From contig NZ_CP008887.1 in the NCBI RefSeq assembly GCF_000769655.1, forward strand, positions 620,001 through 684,000: a stretch of DNA of 64,000 bases. The letters run 5' to 3'. Under the pieces are notes generated by a model. The model ran no database searches and was not told where the DNA came from. It worked only from the letters and a program-made list of their open reading frames with translations. A program made the position numbers and the translations under genes. The DNA comes from Thermococcus eurythermalis (GTDB taxonomy: Archaea; Methanobacteriota_B; Thermococci; Thermococcales; Thermococcaceae). This document shows, piece after piece, positions 56,701 through 64,000 of this stretch; position 1 is the stretch's first letter; every line of letters starts with the position of its first letter.

Positions 56701-59046
56701 ATGAAGGTTGGCTACGATGGTAAGACTTACATACTGGACGGGGAGCGCTTCCTCATCTACGGGGGGACGCTCCAGTTCTTCAGGGTGCCGAGGGAGAGCT
56801 GGCGAGACAGACTGGAAAAAATGAAGAGGCGCAACCTCAATACCGTGGACACCTATGTCGCCTGGAACTGGCACGAGCCGGAAGAGGGGAGCTTCGACTT
56901 CACGGGCGAGACGCACCCCCAGAGAGACCTTGTGGGGTTCCTTGAGCTGGCGGACAAAGTTGGCCTTAAGGTCATCATAAGGCCCGGCCCGTACATCTGC
57001 GGCGAGTGGAGGAACGGCGGAATCCCGGACTGGCTTATCCAGAAACACCCGGAGATACTCGCCAGGGGCCCCAACGGCCCGCTTCCTGGAGACATCTACT
57101 ACCCGCCGATTACCTATCTCCACCCGACCTACCTGGAGGCAGTCTCGAAGTGGTATGACGCTGTCCTCCCAATAATCAGGGAGTACCTCTACACCAACGG
57201 CGGACCGATAATAAGCGTGTCAATAGACGATGAGCCGTCCTACTGGGAGACAATCTTTCAGCCCTTCCTGACGGACTACAACGAGGTCATAATAAGACCC
57301 GGCGGCCTATGGGAGAGGTGGCTGAGGGACAACTACACCCTTGACGAGCTGAGCGAGCGCTACGGGACGCCCGTGGGGGACTACTCGGAAGTCCGCGCCC
57401 CCGCGAGCGAAGACGAGCCCCTGCCGAAGATACTCGACTGGCACCACTTCAAGATATGGATGACCAACCGCTACGTGGAAACCCTTTACGACCACCTCAG
57501 GCGCTACGTGGACGTCCCAATAAGCATACTCGACCCGTACCTGCTCCTCGCGGCGTGGAGGCACTTCTACCGCTATGTAACTGAGAGGGGCCTCAGCGTC
57601 CACCTGTGGACTGAGTTCTGGTACTCATTCTACCGCTCCTTCGACCTCAAGGAGGACAGGCTCGGCCACATCTACTACAAAACTGGAATCTACCGCTTCT
57701 ACCAGAAGAGGCTCGGAACGCCGCCGCTGAGTATAGAGACCCAGGCTTCGCTCGCCCACACCATCGAGCCGGACGAGGCCGAGCACCTCTACTCGCTGAT
57801 AGCCGCCCTTGGAATCCACAACATCAACTACTACCTCTACGTCGGCGGTGAGAATCCCAAAGGCTACGAGTCCCACAACGGGGTGACGTGGGACGTTTAT
57901 TCGCCCCTCAGCCTTGACGGGGACGAGCGCCCTCACGTGGAGCCAATAGAGTGGCTCGGCGAGTTCCTGCTCAACAACCCCGGCTTTGCCGGCTCAGAGC
58001 TCCGGCCTAAGGTCGCCTTCGGTACCTACGAGCCGTACGAGGCTCTCTCAACCTTCGGACTCCGGGACGGTCTGACGGAGAGCGTGAACCTCAACGAGTA
58101 CCTTTTCGGCGAGCGCGGGCTCTTGACGCTCCTGGCAATGAGCAACGTCCCCTTTGACGTCCTAGACCTTGAAGAGGCAAGCGTGGAGGAGATGCTGGGC
58201 TACGGCCAGCTCTGGGTTTACTCCCTCGACTTCATGTCCCGTGAAGTCCAGGACAAGCTCGCTGAGTTCGTCGAGAGGGGCGGAAACCTCGTAATCCTGC
58301 CGATGCTTCCGTATCTCGACGAGAACATGAAGCCCTACTCGTCCCTGGCAGAGTTCCTGGGCGTCGAGGTTGAGAGGGTTGAGGCGAGGGACAACGTTAG
58401 GCTTATCCAGTTCACGAGCGTTGAGAGCGACGGAATAGACAGAATGCTCGTCAGGAACACGGTTCGGGAAGTCAGGGGAGGGGAGCCCTTCGTCTTCCAC
58501 TACGGGAAGCCCGCGGGAACGCTCGTTAGGAAGGGGAGGGGGAGTGCCATCGTCCTCGGCTTCAGGCTCCAGTACTACACAAGCTACCACGACCTGCACC
58601 GGAAGTTCGTTGACAGGCTTTTGGAGATGCAGGGGGTGGACAGAGACTTCAGCGTGACCGACAGGGACATGATAGCGATTCCGCGCGGCAACTACCTCGT
58701 CGTGCTCAACCCCCGCGGCCACAGGGTCTTCGGAAAGGTGAAGTATAGGGGAATCGAGGTTCCGAAGCTCCTAGACGGCATCGAGATGAGAAAGCGCGGG
58801 GCTCTCTTCATGCCCTTTGGCGTTAAGGTCGGGGGGGTTGAGGTCGTTTACTCGACTGCCACCCTGCTCGGCGGGGACAGCAGAACCCTCCGCTTCAGGA
58901 ACCACCTGAGCGGTGCAAGCGAAGTCGCGCTGAGGGGCGTTGAGGAAGTCAAGGCGATTGAGGGTAGAATCGTGGACGAGAGCTTTGAGAATGGGGTTCT
59001 CAGGGTTGCCGTTGAGCATGGGGACGAGTTTGAGCTCCTAATCTGA
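56701..59046 (+). CDS. glmA: GlmA, exo-beta-D-glucosaminidase
   Basis: A 781-residue cytosolic GH35-type enzyme that splits glucosamine units from the deacetylated chitobiose. The barrel contains NTVDTYVAWNWHEPEEG (about 47-63) and the active-site GGPIISVSIDDEPSYWE (about 172-188), where the usual NE pair of GH35 appears as DDE, as in the archaeal glucosaminidases. Later domains are beta-rich. ATG 56701 is preceded by GGTGATGGTG; the run of GTG/ATG codons makes the exact start uncertain by four codons. Last gene of the chitin operon. Confidence 0.9.
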   Translation: MKVGYDGKTYILDGERFLIYGGTLQFFRVPRESWRDRLEKMKRRNLNTVDTYVAWNWHEPEEGSFDFTGETHPQRDLVGFLELADKVGLKVIIRPGPYICGEWRNGGIPDWLIQKHPEILARGPNGPLPGDIYYPPITYLHPTYLEAVSKWYDAVLPIIREYLYTNGGPIISVSIDDEPSYWETIFQPFLTDYNEVIIRPGGLWERWLRDNYTLDELSERYGTPVGDYSEVRAPASEDEPLPKILDWHHFKIWMTNRYVETLYDHLRRYVDVPISILDPYLLLAAWRHFYRYVTERGLSVHLWTEFWYSFYRSFDLKEDRLGHIYYKTGIYRFYQKRLGTPPLSIETQASLAHTIEPDEAEHLYSLIAALGIHNINYYLYVGGENPKGYESHNGVTWDVYSPLSLDGDERPHVEPIEWLGEFLLNNPGFAGSELRPKVAFGTYEPYEALSTFGLRDGLTESVNLNEYLFGERGLLTLLAMSNVPFDVLDLEEASVEEMLGYGQLWVYSLDFMSREVQDKLAEFVERGGNLVILPMLPYLDENMKPYSSLAEFLGVEVERVEARDNVRLIQFTSVESDGIDRMLVRNTVREVRGGEPFVFHYGKPAGTLVRKGRGSAIVLGFRLQYYTSYHDLHRKFVDRLLEMQGVDRDFSVTDRDMIAIPRGNYLVVLNPRGHRVFGKVKYRGIEVPKLLDGIEMRKRGALFMPFGVKVGGVEVVYSTATLLGGDSRTLRFRNHLSGASEVALRGVEEVKAIEGRIVDESFENGVLRVAVEHGDEFELLI

Positions 59047-59142
59047 CATCTCTATTCGTTTTTTCTGTTTTCACTGCCCTACCTGTTACAATTCAAGATT
59101 TCTTTTGGGTGGCATGACTCCTTTCAGGAGGATTGAGAAAAG

Positions 59143-59957
59143 TTGTCTGCCTTATTAGGAATACCAGCATCCATGCGGGTCTTTGTTAGGGACTACCTCA
59201 TGCCGTGGCTCCTCACCGTGGGCTTCTGGGTTGTGCTCTGGACGATTTCATCAGAGATGAGGGACAACTTAAGCCCCCTCGGCGTCATTGCAGTCGTGGT
59301 CCTTCTGGTGCCCTTTCTCATCGCGGCCCTTCACTTCGTCGGGAAGGCCTTAGAAAGGTACGGCTACTCGCGGGAGGACTTAAAGCGCCTTCCAGAAATC
59401 ATTGAGAAGACCCACGGCAGGCTCTACCTCGCCAAGGAGATTTTTGATATTATTGGAAAAACCCTCGTGTTCTGGGGCCTCTTCTCGACTGTCGTACTGC
59501 TGGCTGGCGACCCTGTTAGGGGACTCCTCAACGGAATAGCCCTTTGGGCATACATCTTTGCTTTCTTCATTGTGCTCGTCTCCATGGTTATCTGGGTGAT
59601 GGTATTCCCGCTTTCCCTCTACAGGCTCATTACCGGCAGGGAGCCAGATAGAGGTTTGCTTATTGAGGTCACAATAAAGCAGAACCTCCTTTATACGGCA
59701 GTTCTCGTTACTGTCAGGCTCATCGCGCTTCACTTATCTTACCCCAGCGGTGACGATTTAATTGGTCGGCTCTTTGCCCTTGGCAGAAGTACGAGGTTGT
59801 GGAGTTTCTCCTCAAGCTGGCGGGTCTAAACTTCCTCTTTGGCCTTGTGGGTCTCTACGGGTCGAAGAAGAGTAGAGTAATGACTGCGTTAGCGCTTGCA
59901 CTGATCGTCGTCGCCCAGCTGTGGATTACGTGGAAGATGTTTGCCGGCAATCTTTAA
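59143..59957 (+). pseudogene. Multi-span membrane protein gene with a frameshift
   Basis: The frame from TTG 59143 (ribosome site AGGAGGATTGAG) encodes a protein with about five hydrophobic spans up to LFALG near 59784, then would end at 59829 with unrelated residues. From 59781 the -1 frame continues sensibly to a stop at 59957: WQKYEVVEFLLKLAGLNFLF, then GLVGLYGSKKSRVMTALALAL and IVVAQLWITWKMF. One missing base near 59780 (in CCCTTGGCAG) would explain it. The end segment is also found as a remnant at 61731-61856, which confirms that it is protein-coding. Sequencing error or real mutation cannot be told apart. The function is unknown. Confidence 0.75.
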
Positions 59958-59994
59958 ATATTTCGTGTGTGCATGCACTTATAGGTGAGGGGAT

Positions 59995-60225
59995 TTGGGA
60001 AAGACGATAACCATAGCCGATGACGTTTACTATGAGCTCGTGAAGATGAAGGGTAACAAGAGCTTTTCCGAGATACTGCGGGAGCTTATAGGCAAAAAAA
60101 AGAAGGGCAACCTTGACGTGCTCATGATAGCTTTTGGAACGAGAACCCCCGAAGAGCTTGAAGAGCTCAAGAAGGAATTGAAGGAGGTCGAAGAATGGAT
60201 GGACTCCTGGACACCAGCGTGGTAA
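59995..60225 (+). CDS. vapB: VapB-like antitoxin
   Basis: A 76-residue protein starting at TTG behind [29 protein letters not shown], the RHH strand-helix, followed by [16 protein letters not shown]. The C-terminal [21 protein letters not shown] ... [10 protein letters not shown] would hold the toxin. The start of the toxin gene lies inside it (31-base overlap). A partial second copy of the C-terminal region is at 61881. Confidence 0.85.
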   Translation: MGKTITIADDVYYELVKMKGNKSFSEILRELIGKKKKGNLDVLMIAFGTRTPEELEELKKELKEVEEWMDSWTPAW

Positions 60226-60572
60226 TCGAGCTCTTCGGCGGGAACGGAAAGATTGTGGAAGAGCTCTATCAAGAAGGGAACAGGGAATATCATTTACCAA
60301 CGATTGTCATTTTTGAACTTCACTGTGGTCATCTCAAAGAGAGGGAGGAACTAATGCTTGAGATGATGCCCAAGGTTGAATTCGATGAAAACTCCGCAAA
60401 GGTAGCGGGAGCGATTTTCAGAGACCTCATGAAGAAAGGAAAACGACCTCCCCTGAAAGACCTTCTCATAGCTTCCACTGCCATAGCCAACAACGCAACG
60501 CTCTACACCTGCGATGAGGGCTTCAAGCGCTTCGAGGAGTACGGATTGAAGGTGAAAATTTTGGAAAAGTGA
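60195..60572 (+). CDS. vapC: VapC-like PIN-domain toxin
   Basis: A 125-residue PIN ribonuclease. Asp in [14 protein letters not shown] (about residue 6), Glu in IFELHCGHL (about 40), Asp in [14 protein letters not shown] (about 88) and Asp in [10 protein letters not shown] (about 108) give the four-acid site. Paired with the antitoxin gene it overlaps. Confidence 0.88.
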   Translation: MDGLLDTSVVIELFGGNGKIVEELYQEGNREYHLPTIVIFELHCGHLKEREELMLEMMPKVEFDENSAKVAGAIFRDLMKKGKRPPLKDLLIASTAIANNATLYTCDEGFKRFEEYGLKVKILEK

Positions 60573-60623
60573 TGTGACTGAATGGAAAAGGAAAAGCAAA
60601 AGCCCAACCAGTGCAATCAGGCT

Positions 60624-61679
60624 CTATGACCCTCTCAGGATTAGCTTAATCACTGGGTCGGCCAATCTGTACTCCCCGTTCTCCTCCTCAATCCACCCCA
60701 TCTTCTTCAGGTTCTTGAGAAGTTCGTATAACCGTGGTTCGGGAGTTCTCATACCCTTCACGGCGAGGTAGTCTCTTATCAGGCTCCACCTGTTGTAGCC
60801 GAGGGCTATCGCCCGTAAAATCTCAGTGTACCTCCTGCTCCTCCTTTCAAGCTCCTCCAGCTCACCGAACAGCAGGCCCTTTGCAACGTTGAGCGTTGCT
60901 TCCATCGCCTTTTCGAAGTCTCTCGTTTCAAGGTATTTCACGCCGAAGAGGACGAGCCAGCCAGGGATTCCGTCAATGATTGATACGGCGCGGTTTATGG
61001 TGTCGTCATCCACATCGAGGCCGGCTTCTCTAAAGCCTGTTCTCAGGAACTCCTTTGAGGTTTTTTCGTCGAAGGGCCTGACGTAGATTTCGCCCCCGAC
61101 CCTGCCGTAAAGCGGGCTCTCGTAGTCGTCTATGCCAAGAAAGTCATGGAGCAGGCCAACTTCCGAGCCGGTTAAGATAATCCTGAGGTTTGGCAGAGTG
61201 TCGTAGGTGTGGGCAAACAAAGCCAAAAGCTCCTTCCCGCCCCGTGAGCCGTAGAAGCGCAGGTACTGGGCCTCGTCAAAGGCTATTATGAGCCTCCCCG
61301 TTTTCTCGCCGACTTCGTTCAGCCCCCTGAAGACCTCCCTCAGCGAGGCCTCTTCCGGTTCTATCTCAAGAAACCGGAGGTTCAGCTTTACCCTGAACCG
61401 GGCAAGGGTTCTCTGAAGGGGTCCCCTTTTCGACTGAATTTCTCTTATGAGGTCATCTTTCGTTATGTGCCCGCTCTCGGCGTAGAGCTCCCTGCAGTCT
61501 ATCAGAATCCCGGGGTTCTCGTTGAGGTAAGCCCTGAGTATCGAGCTCTTGCCCACGCGCCTTATTCCGAGAAGGAGAGTCAGAGGATACCTCTCAACGC
61601 TTTTCTCAAGGTCCTTGAACTCCTTTTCCCTGTCGAAAATATCCTCTCTCCTCTCCTTCGGTCTGAGGTCAAACAGCAC
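60624..61679 (-). CDS. Archaeal AAA+ ATPase (STAND-like, ATPase_2 family)
   Basis: A 351-residue ATPase: Walker A LLLGIRRVGKSSIL (about 34-47), Walker B RLIIAFDEAQYL (about 129-140), sensor LRIILTGSEVG (about 164-174). A C-terminal winged-helix region follows (RWSLIRDYLAVKG ... LKKMGWIEEENGEYRLADP). Such genes are abundant and often mobile in Thermococcales; function is mostly unknown. The promoter has two stacked inverted repeats (61679-61715). It interrupts the region between the two membrane-protein/antitoxin copies. Confidence 0.85.
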   Translation of the reverse strand: MLFDLRPKERREDIFDREKEFKDLEKSVERYPLTLLLGIRRVGKSSILRAYLNENPGILIDCRELYAESGHITKDDLIREIQSKRGPLQRTLARFRVKLNLRFLEIEPEEASLREVFRGLNEVGEKTGRLIIAFDEAQYLRFYGSRGGKELLALFAHTYDTLPNLRIILTGSEVGLLHDFLGIDDYESPLYGRVGGEIYVRPFDEKTSKEFLRTGFREAGLDVDDDTINRAVSIIDGIPGWLVLFGVKYLETRDFEKAMEATLNVAKGLLFGELEELERRSRRYTEILRAIALGYNRWSLIRDYLAVKGMRTPEPRLYELLKNLKKMGWIEEENGEYRLADPVIKLILRGS

Positions 61680-61715
61680 TTACGCCACCGTAAGTAACTT
61701 ATGGGGGCATAAGTT
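61679..61715. promoter_or_regulatory. Two stacked palindromes in the ATPase promoter
   Basis: CTTACG-CCAC-CGTAAG (61679-61694) and AACTTATG-GGGG-CATAAGTT (61696-61715) lie side by side over the start of the ATPase gene. The outer arms share CTTA(C/T)G. They look like two binding sites for one dimeric regulator; the ATPase's own winged helix is a candidate. Confidence 0.5.
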
Positions 61716-61730
61716 ATAAGGGTTTCGAAA

Positions 61731-61856
61731 GGATTAGTTAACTTCTACGCGCCAAGAAAAGTTGAAAAACTGACGGTTCCCCTACTTCTAACCATAATCG
61801 TTGCCCAGCCCTGGGTGGTGTGGAGGCTGGGGTTTTTGGATGAGGGGAAACGTTAA
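61731..61856 (+). pseudogene. Remnant of a second membrane-protein copy (C-terminal end)
   Basis: In frame, GLVNFYAPRKVEKLTVPLLL then TIIVAQPWVVWRLGFLDE to a TAA at 61854. It aligns with GLVGLYGSKKSRVMTALALAL-IVVAQLWITWKM of the frameshifted gene at 59143-59957. No start or upstream spans remain; a stop lies just before it at 61710. A decayed paralog. Confidence 0.65.
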
Positions 61857-61880
61857 GTAAGCGAGAGATCAATTTTTGAC

Positions 61881-62054
61881 ATGACAGAGGATGAGAAACG
61901 CACTTCCAAGCGGAAGAAGGAGAAGAAAGGTAACATTGACGTTCTGATGATTGCGTTTGGAAGTATGGCCTGGGAAGAAGTTGAGGAACTCAGAAAAACG
62001 CTGAAAGAAGTTGAGGAGTGGATGAATGAGTGGAGCCCTCAACATAAGTGCTAG
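61881..62054 (+). pseudogene. Remnant of a VapB-like antitoxin, lacking the DNA-binding part
   Basis: A 57-codon frame whose [20 protein letters not shown] and [10 protein letters not shown] match the toxin-binding half of the antitoxin at 59995. The N-terminal RHH segment is absent and there is no ribosome site before the ATG. No toxin gene follows. It could be a relic, or a small toxin-neutralising protein if expressed. Confidence 0.65.
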
Positions 62055-63520
62055 ACGTATTTGGCGATTTCTGTAATCTTGTCCGTTAGGTATTTTTCAA
62101 ATGCCTTTTTGTTTAATACGATGAAAGGTGCAGCATCTGGCCGTGTAACTAGCCGTGAAGTGATTCCAAGTCTGTTCATATCTGCCAACACCTCGGCTAC
62201 TGCTGTCTCAGGGAGTTCTAATATCTGTAGGAGTTCCTCATAGGTTCTCCGGGCAGTTTGTGCATGCACTATTTCGGAAACTCTAGCAATCACATAATAA
62301 GCACTCAGCTTTTGGGCGTAATATGCTAACTGTGGTGGCTCTTTCGTGCGCGAGATAAAGAACTCAAAGAGCTCTCTGGGAGCTTTATAAACTTCCTCAA
62401 TGGGGTGCCATCTTGAGTCATACAGGTAATCCTTTATTGCAAGTCCAAATCTTTCTAGTTCTTCAAAGAGGCTAAGCGCAAAGTCTCTTAGTGTTGTATA
62501 CGCTACAAACTTTGTGAATAGTGCTATGGATGGGGAGGTAAGACGAATGTATGAGCTTCTTCCTATATAGATTGATTTCATGATTTTCAGTGGATTTTTC
62601 TCATAGGGTTCTGGTTTGTATAGTACTCCGTCGTAGAGTTTCCTCATTGGATTTATTGGATAGCTTATGTAAAAGTCATCTTGGCCTGGATACCTTGTTG
62701 ATAATGAACCCATCAAGACAATCCATATCTGGGAGCCATAATTTTGAATGAGCCTGCCAAGTTCGTCCTGATATTTACTGATTGTTTTAGTAACAATTGC
62801 GTGACCTGCTTCTCTCCCCCGTTCGTTCGGGAATAACACCAACTTTCTGCTGTATCCAGTTCCGACTCGTTGAGTGTTAACAAGTTGTAGTTTCTCAAGG
62901 ATTGCTAACACTTCCGGTGGAATGTTTACAGTTTGATATTCCCCAGGCATCCTTGCCGCAGGGTTATATCCCACTCGTTTTTCCGCTTGGAGTTCCCCCG
63001 AAATGTAGACTCTTCTCAGTGCATCAAACACGTCTTTCTCGTACATCTCCAAGCCAATGTCATAGAGTTCATCTCGTATCTCTTGGAGGATGGAAGAGGC
63101 TATGTTTTCTATCTCAATCTCTGGTTCTTGTTGGAGTCCCCCTCTAAAATACGGGTGAGTTGGAGGTATTCTTAGGTCCCGGCGAAGCTCATGTTCAAAG
63201 GAAGTCGGATCGAGAACCTTTACAATTTCTCCATCAACCAAAATTTTATCCACGTGTTTTGAAGGGCGAAGGACGATAATGTATTTGTATGTGTACCCAT
63301 TCATTACCAGCTTCTTGGCATCTCTGGCGACATCCCCGCTGTCTACAATCTCCACTCCTATTGTTATATGGCCCTTTTTACCGACGACGTCGGTTCTTCC
63401 GTATCCTCCTTCTGGGATTCTCGCAGGTGTTTCTTCTTGAGCCGTGAATCCATAGAATCGAAGAATCTGCACAACGTCTTTTTGTATTAAGTTATGGTCA
63501 GAAAATGTCCATTCAGTCAT
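62051..63520 (-). CDS. Orphan protein with possible degraded nuclease-like N-terminus
   Basis: A 489-residue protein in DNA clearly richer in AT than its neighbours. ATG 63520 follows GGTGACAGCT. N-terminal [22 protein letters not shown] with [13 protein letters not shown] (about 39-75) resembles the strand order of PD-(D/E)XK nucleases but lacks the usual ExK lysine. The middle is helical; the C-terminal [20 protein letters not shown] region (about 430-450) looks like a winged helix. I do not recognise the family. It appears transferred, next to toxin-antitoxin and ATPase genes, and could be defence-related; that is inference. Confidence 0.65.
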   Translation of the reverse strand: MTEWTFSDHNLIQKDVVQILRFYGFTAQEETPARIPEGGYGRTDVVGKKGHITIGVEIVDSGDVARDAKKLVMNGYTYKYIIVLRPSKHVDKILVDGEIVKVLDPTSFEHELRRDLRIPPTHPYFRGGLQQEPEIEIENIASSILQEIRDELYDIGLEMYEKDVFDALRRVYISGELQAEKRVGYNPAARMPGEYQTVNIPPEVLAILEKLQLVNTQRVGTGYSRKLVLFPNERGREAGHAIVTKTISKYQDELGRLIQNYGSQIWIVLMGSLSTRYPGQDDFYISYPINPMRKLYDGVLYKPEPYEKNPLKIMKSIYIGRSSYIRLTSPSIALFTKFVAYTTLRDFALSLFEELERFGLAIKDYLYDSRWHPIEEVYKAPRELFEFFISRTKEPPQLAYYAQKLSAYYVIARVSEIVHAQTARRTYEELLQILELPETAVAEVLADMNRLGITSRLVTRPDAAPFIVLNKKAFEKYLTDKITEIAKYV

Positions 63521-63610
63521 AGCTGTCACCGTAATTGATGTCTGAGAATTTAATTTTAACTTTTACGATTAAAATGGTGAAACAAGTGAAGGCTGAAATA
63601 AAAAAATTCC

Positions 63611-64000
63611 TCACTCCACCTTCTCAATCCCTATCTTCGCCTGCACTTCGGGCCACTCGACGACGAATCCCTTCGCCTCTCCGAAGACCACCTCGGTTGC
63701 CCTCGTCTCCTTCTTTATGTAGTCGAGGTTCTCCTCGAGCAGTTCGCGGTTCTCGTCGGTGGTCTCGATGGTGACGGCAATTCTGTCGTTGACGTCCAAA
63801 TCAAGGCGCTTGCGCATCTCCTGTATCCTCCTGACGAACTCTCTGGCGAGGCCCTCGGCGAGGAGCTCCCTCGTGAGGGTCTTGTCCACGAAGACCCTTC
63901 CTCCCTCGAACTCCTCGCTGACGAAGAAGTCGGGCAGTTTCTCCTCGATGGTCAGGTGCTCCCTCGTGAGGTGGAAGGTCTTTCCTTCGAGTTCAACGTC
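63611..64000 (-). CDS. ileS: Isoleucyl-tRNA synthetase, C-terminal end (runs off right edge)
   Basis: The last 129 residues of a larger protein, reading in from the edge: DVELEGKTFHLTREHLTIEE, then VFVDKTLTRELLAEGLAREF, VRRIQEMRKRLDLDVNDRIA, ending KIGIEKVE. LAEGLAREFVRRIQEMRK is a hallmark of the C-terminal domain of archaeal/eukaryotic-type isoleucyl-tRNA synthetase, which charges tRNA-Ile. The catalytic part is outside the window. Confidence 0.88.
   Translation of the reverse strand, partial: DVELEGKTFHLTREHLTIEEKLPDFFVSEEFEGGRVFVDKTLTRELLAEGLAREFVRRIQEMRKRLDLDVNDRIAVTIETTDENRELLEENLDYIKKETRATEVVFGEAKGFVVEWPEVQAKIGIEKVE

Overview
The window is a Thermococcus-type chromosome (order Thermococcales, Euryarchaeota) carrying a very different mobile element at its left end. 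Host assignment rests on GGTG-type ribosome binding sites, TATA/BRE promoters, the CGP-CTERM surface anchor, two TrmB-family sugar regulators, and a chitin gene cluster laid out like the one known from T. kodakarensis.

Positions 1 to about 14,930 (left end outside the window) are an AT-rich, tightly packed element. It encodes a small serine recombinase, a primase-polymerase/SF3-helicase replicase, a Cas4-like Fe-S nuclease, a tandem ribbon-helix-helix protein, three paralogous coiled-coil proteins sharing an N-terminal YSK motif, several small membrane proteins, and proteins I cannot identify. Reading every line, I found no CpG dinucleotide and no CATG in this stretch, although both are common in the host DNA beside it. 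The element has its own promoter signature (a CTAAG box followed by an AT-rich box), a family of AT-rich palindromes at promoters, and an iteron array beside the replicase gene that is a likely replication origin. I see no recognisable capsid or packaging gene, so whether it is a virus or a plasmid is open.

Host genes follow. At 14.95-19.3 kb lie a methyltransferase, an M20 peptidase, a PqqD-like protein and an OPT transporter. At 19.5-22.1 kb are an MBL hydrolase, a phosphohexomutase and a UPF0146 protein. At 22.1-33.3 kb is the maltodextrin locus (malE-malF-malG-amylopullulanase-malK, a GH13 cyclomaltodextrinase, and the regulator Tgr). At 33.6-40.4 kb is a second sugar locus for trehalose/maltose (binding protein, two permeases, TreT, TrmB) followed by glycogen synthase. 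This second locus has no ATPase gene of its own and probably shares MalK.

From 40.4 to 59 kb, after RNase P Pop5 and a radical SAM protein, is a chitin-use cluster: a secreted chitinase with three GH18 domains, diacetylchitobiose deacetylase, a VapBC pair, a GH1 glycosidase, a five-gene oligosaccharide/peptide-type ABC transporter, GlmD and GlmA. Chitin is cut outside the cell, the dimer is imported, deacetylated, split to glucosamine and deaminated. A shared 24-bp operator-like sequence precedes chiA, dac and the transporter operon.

From 59.1 kb to the end the DNA is more disturbed: a frameshifted membrane protein gene, a VapBC pair, an AAA+ ATPase, remnants of a second copy of the membrane-protein/antitoxin pair, an AT-richer orphan gene, and the 3' end of ileS running off the right edge.
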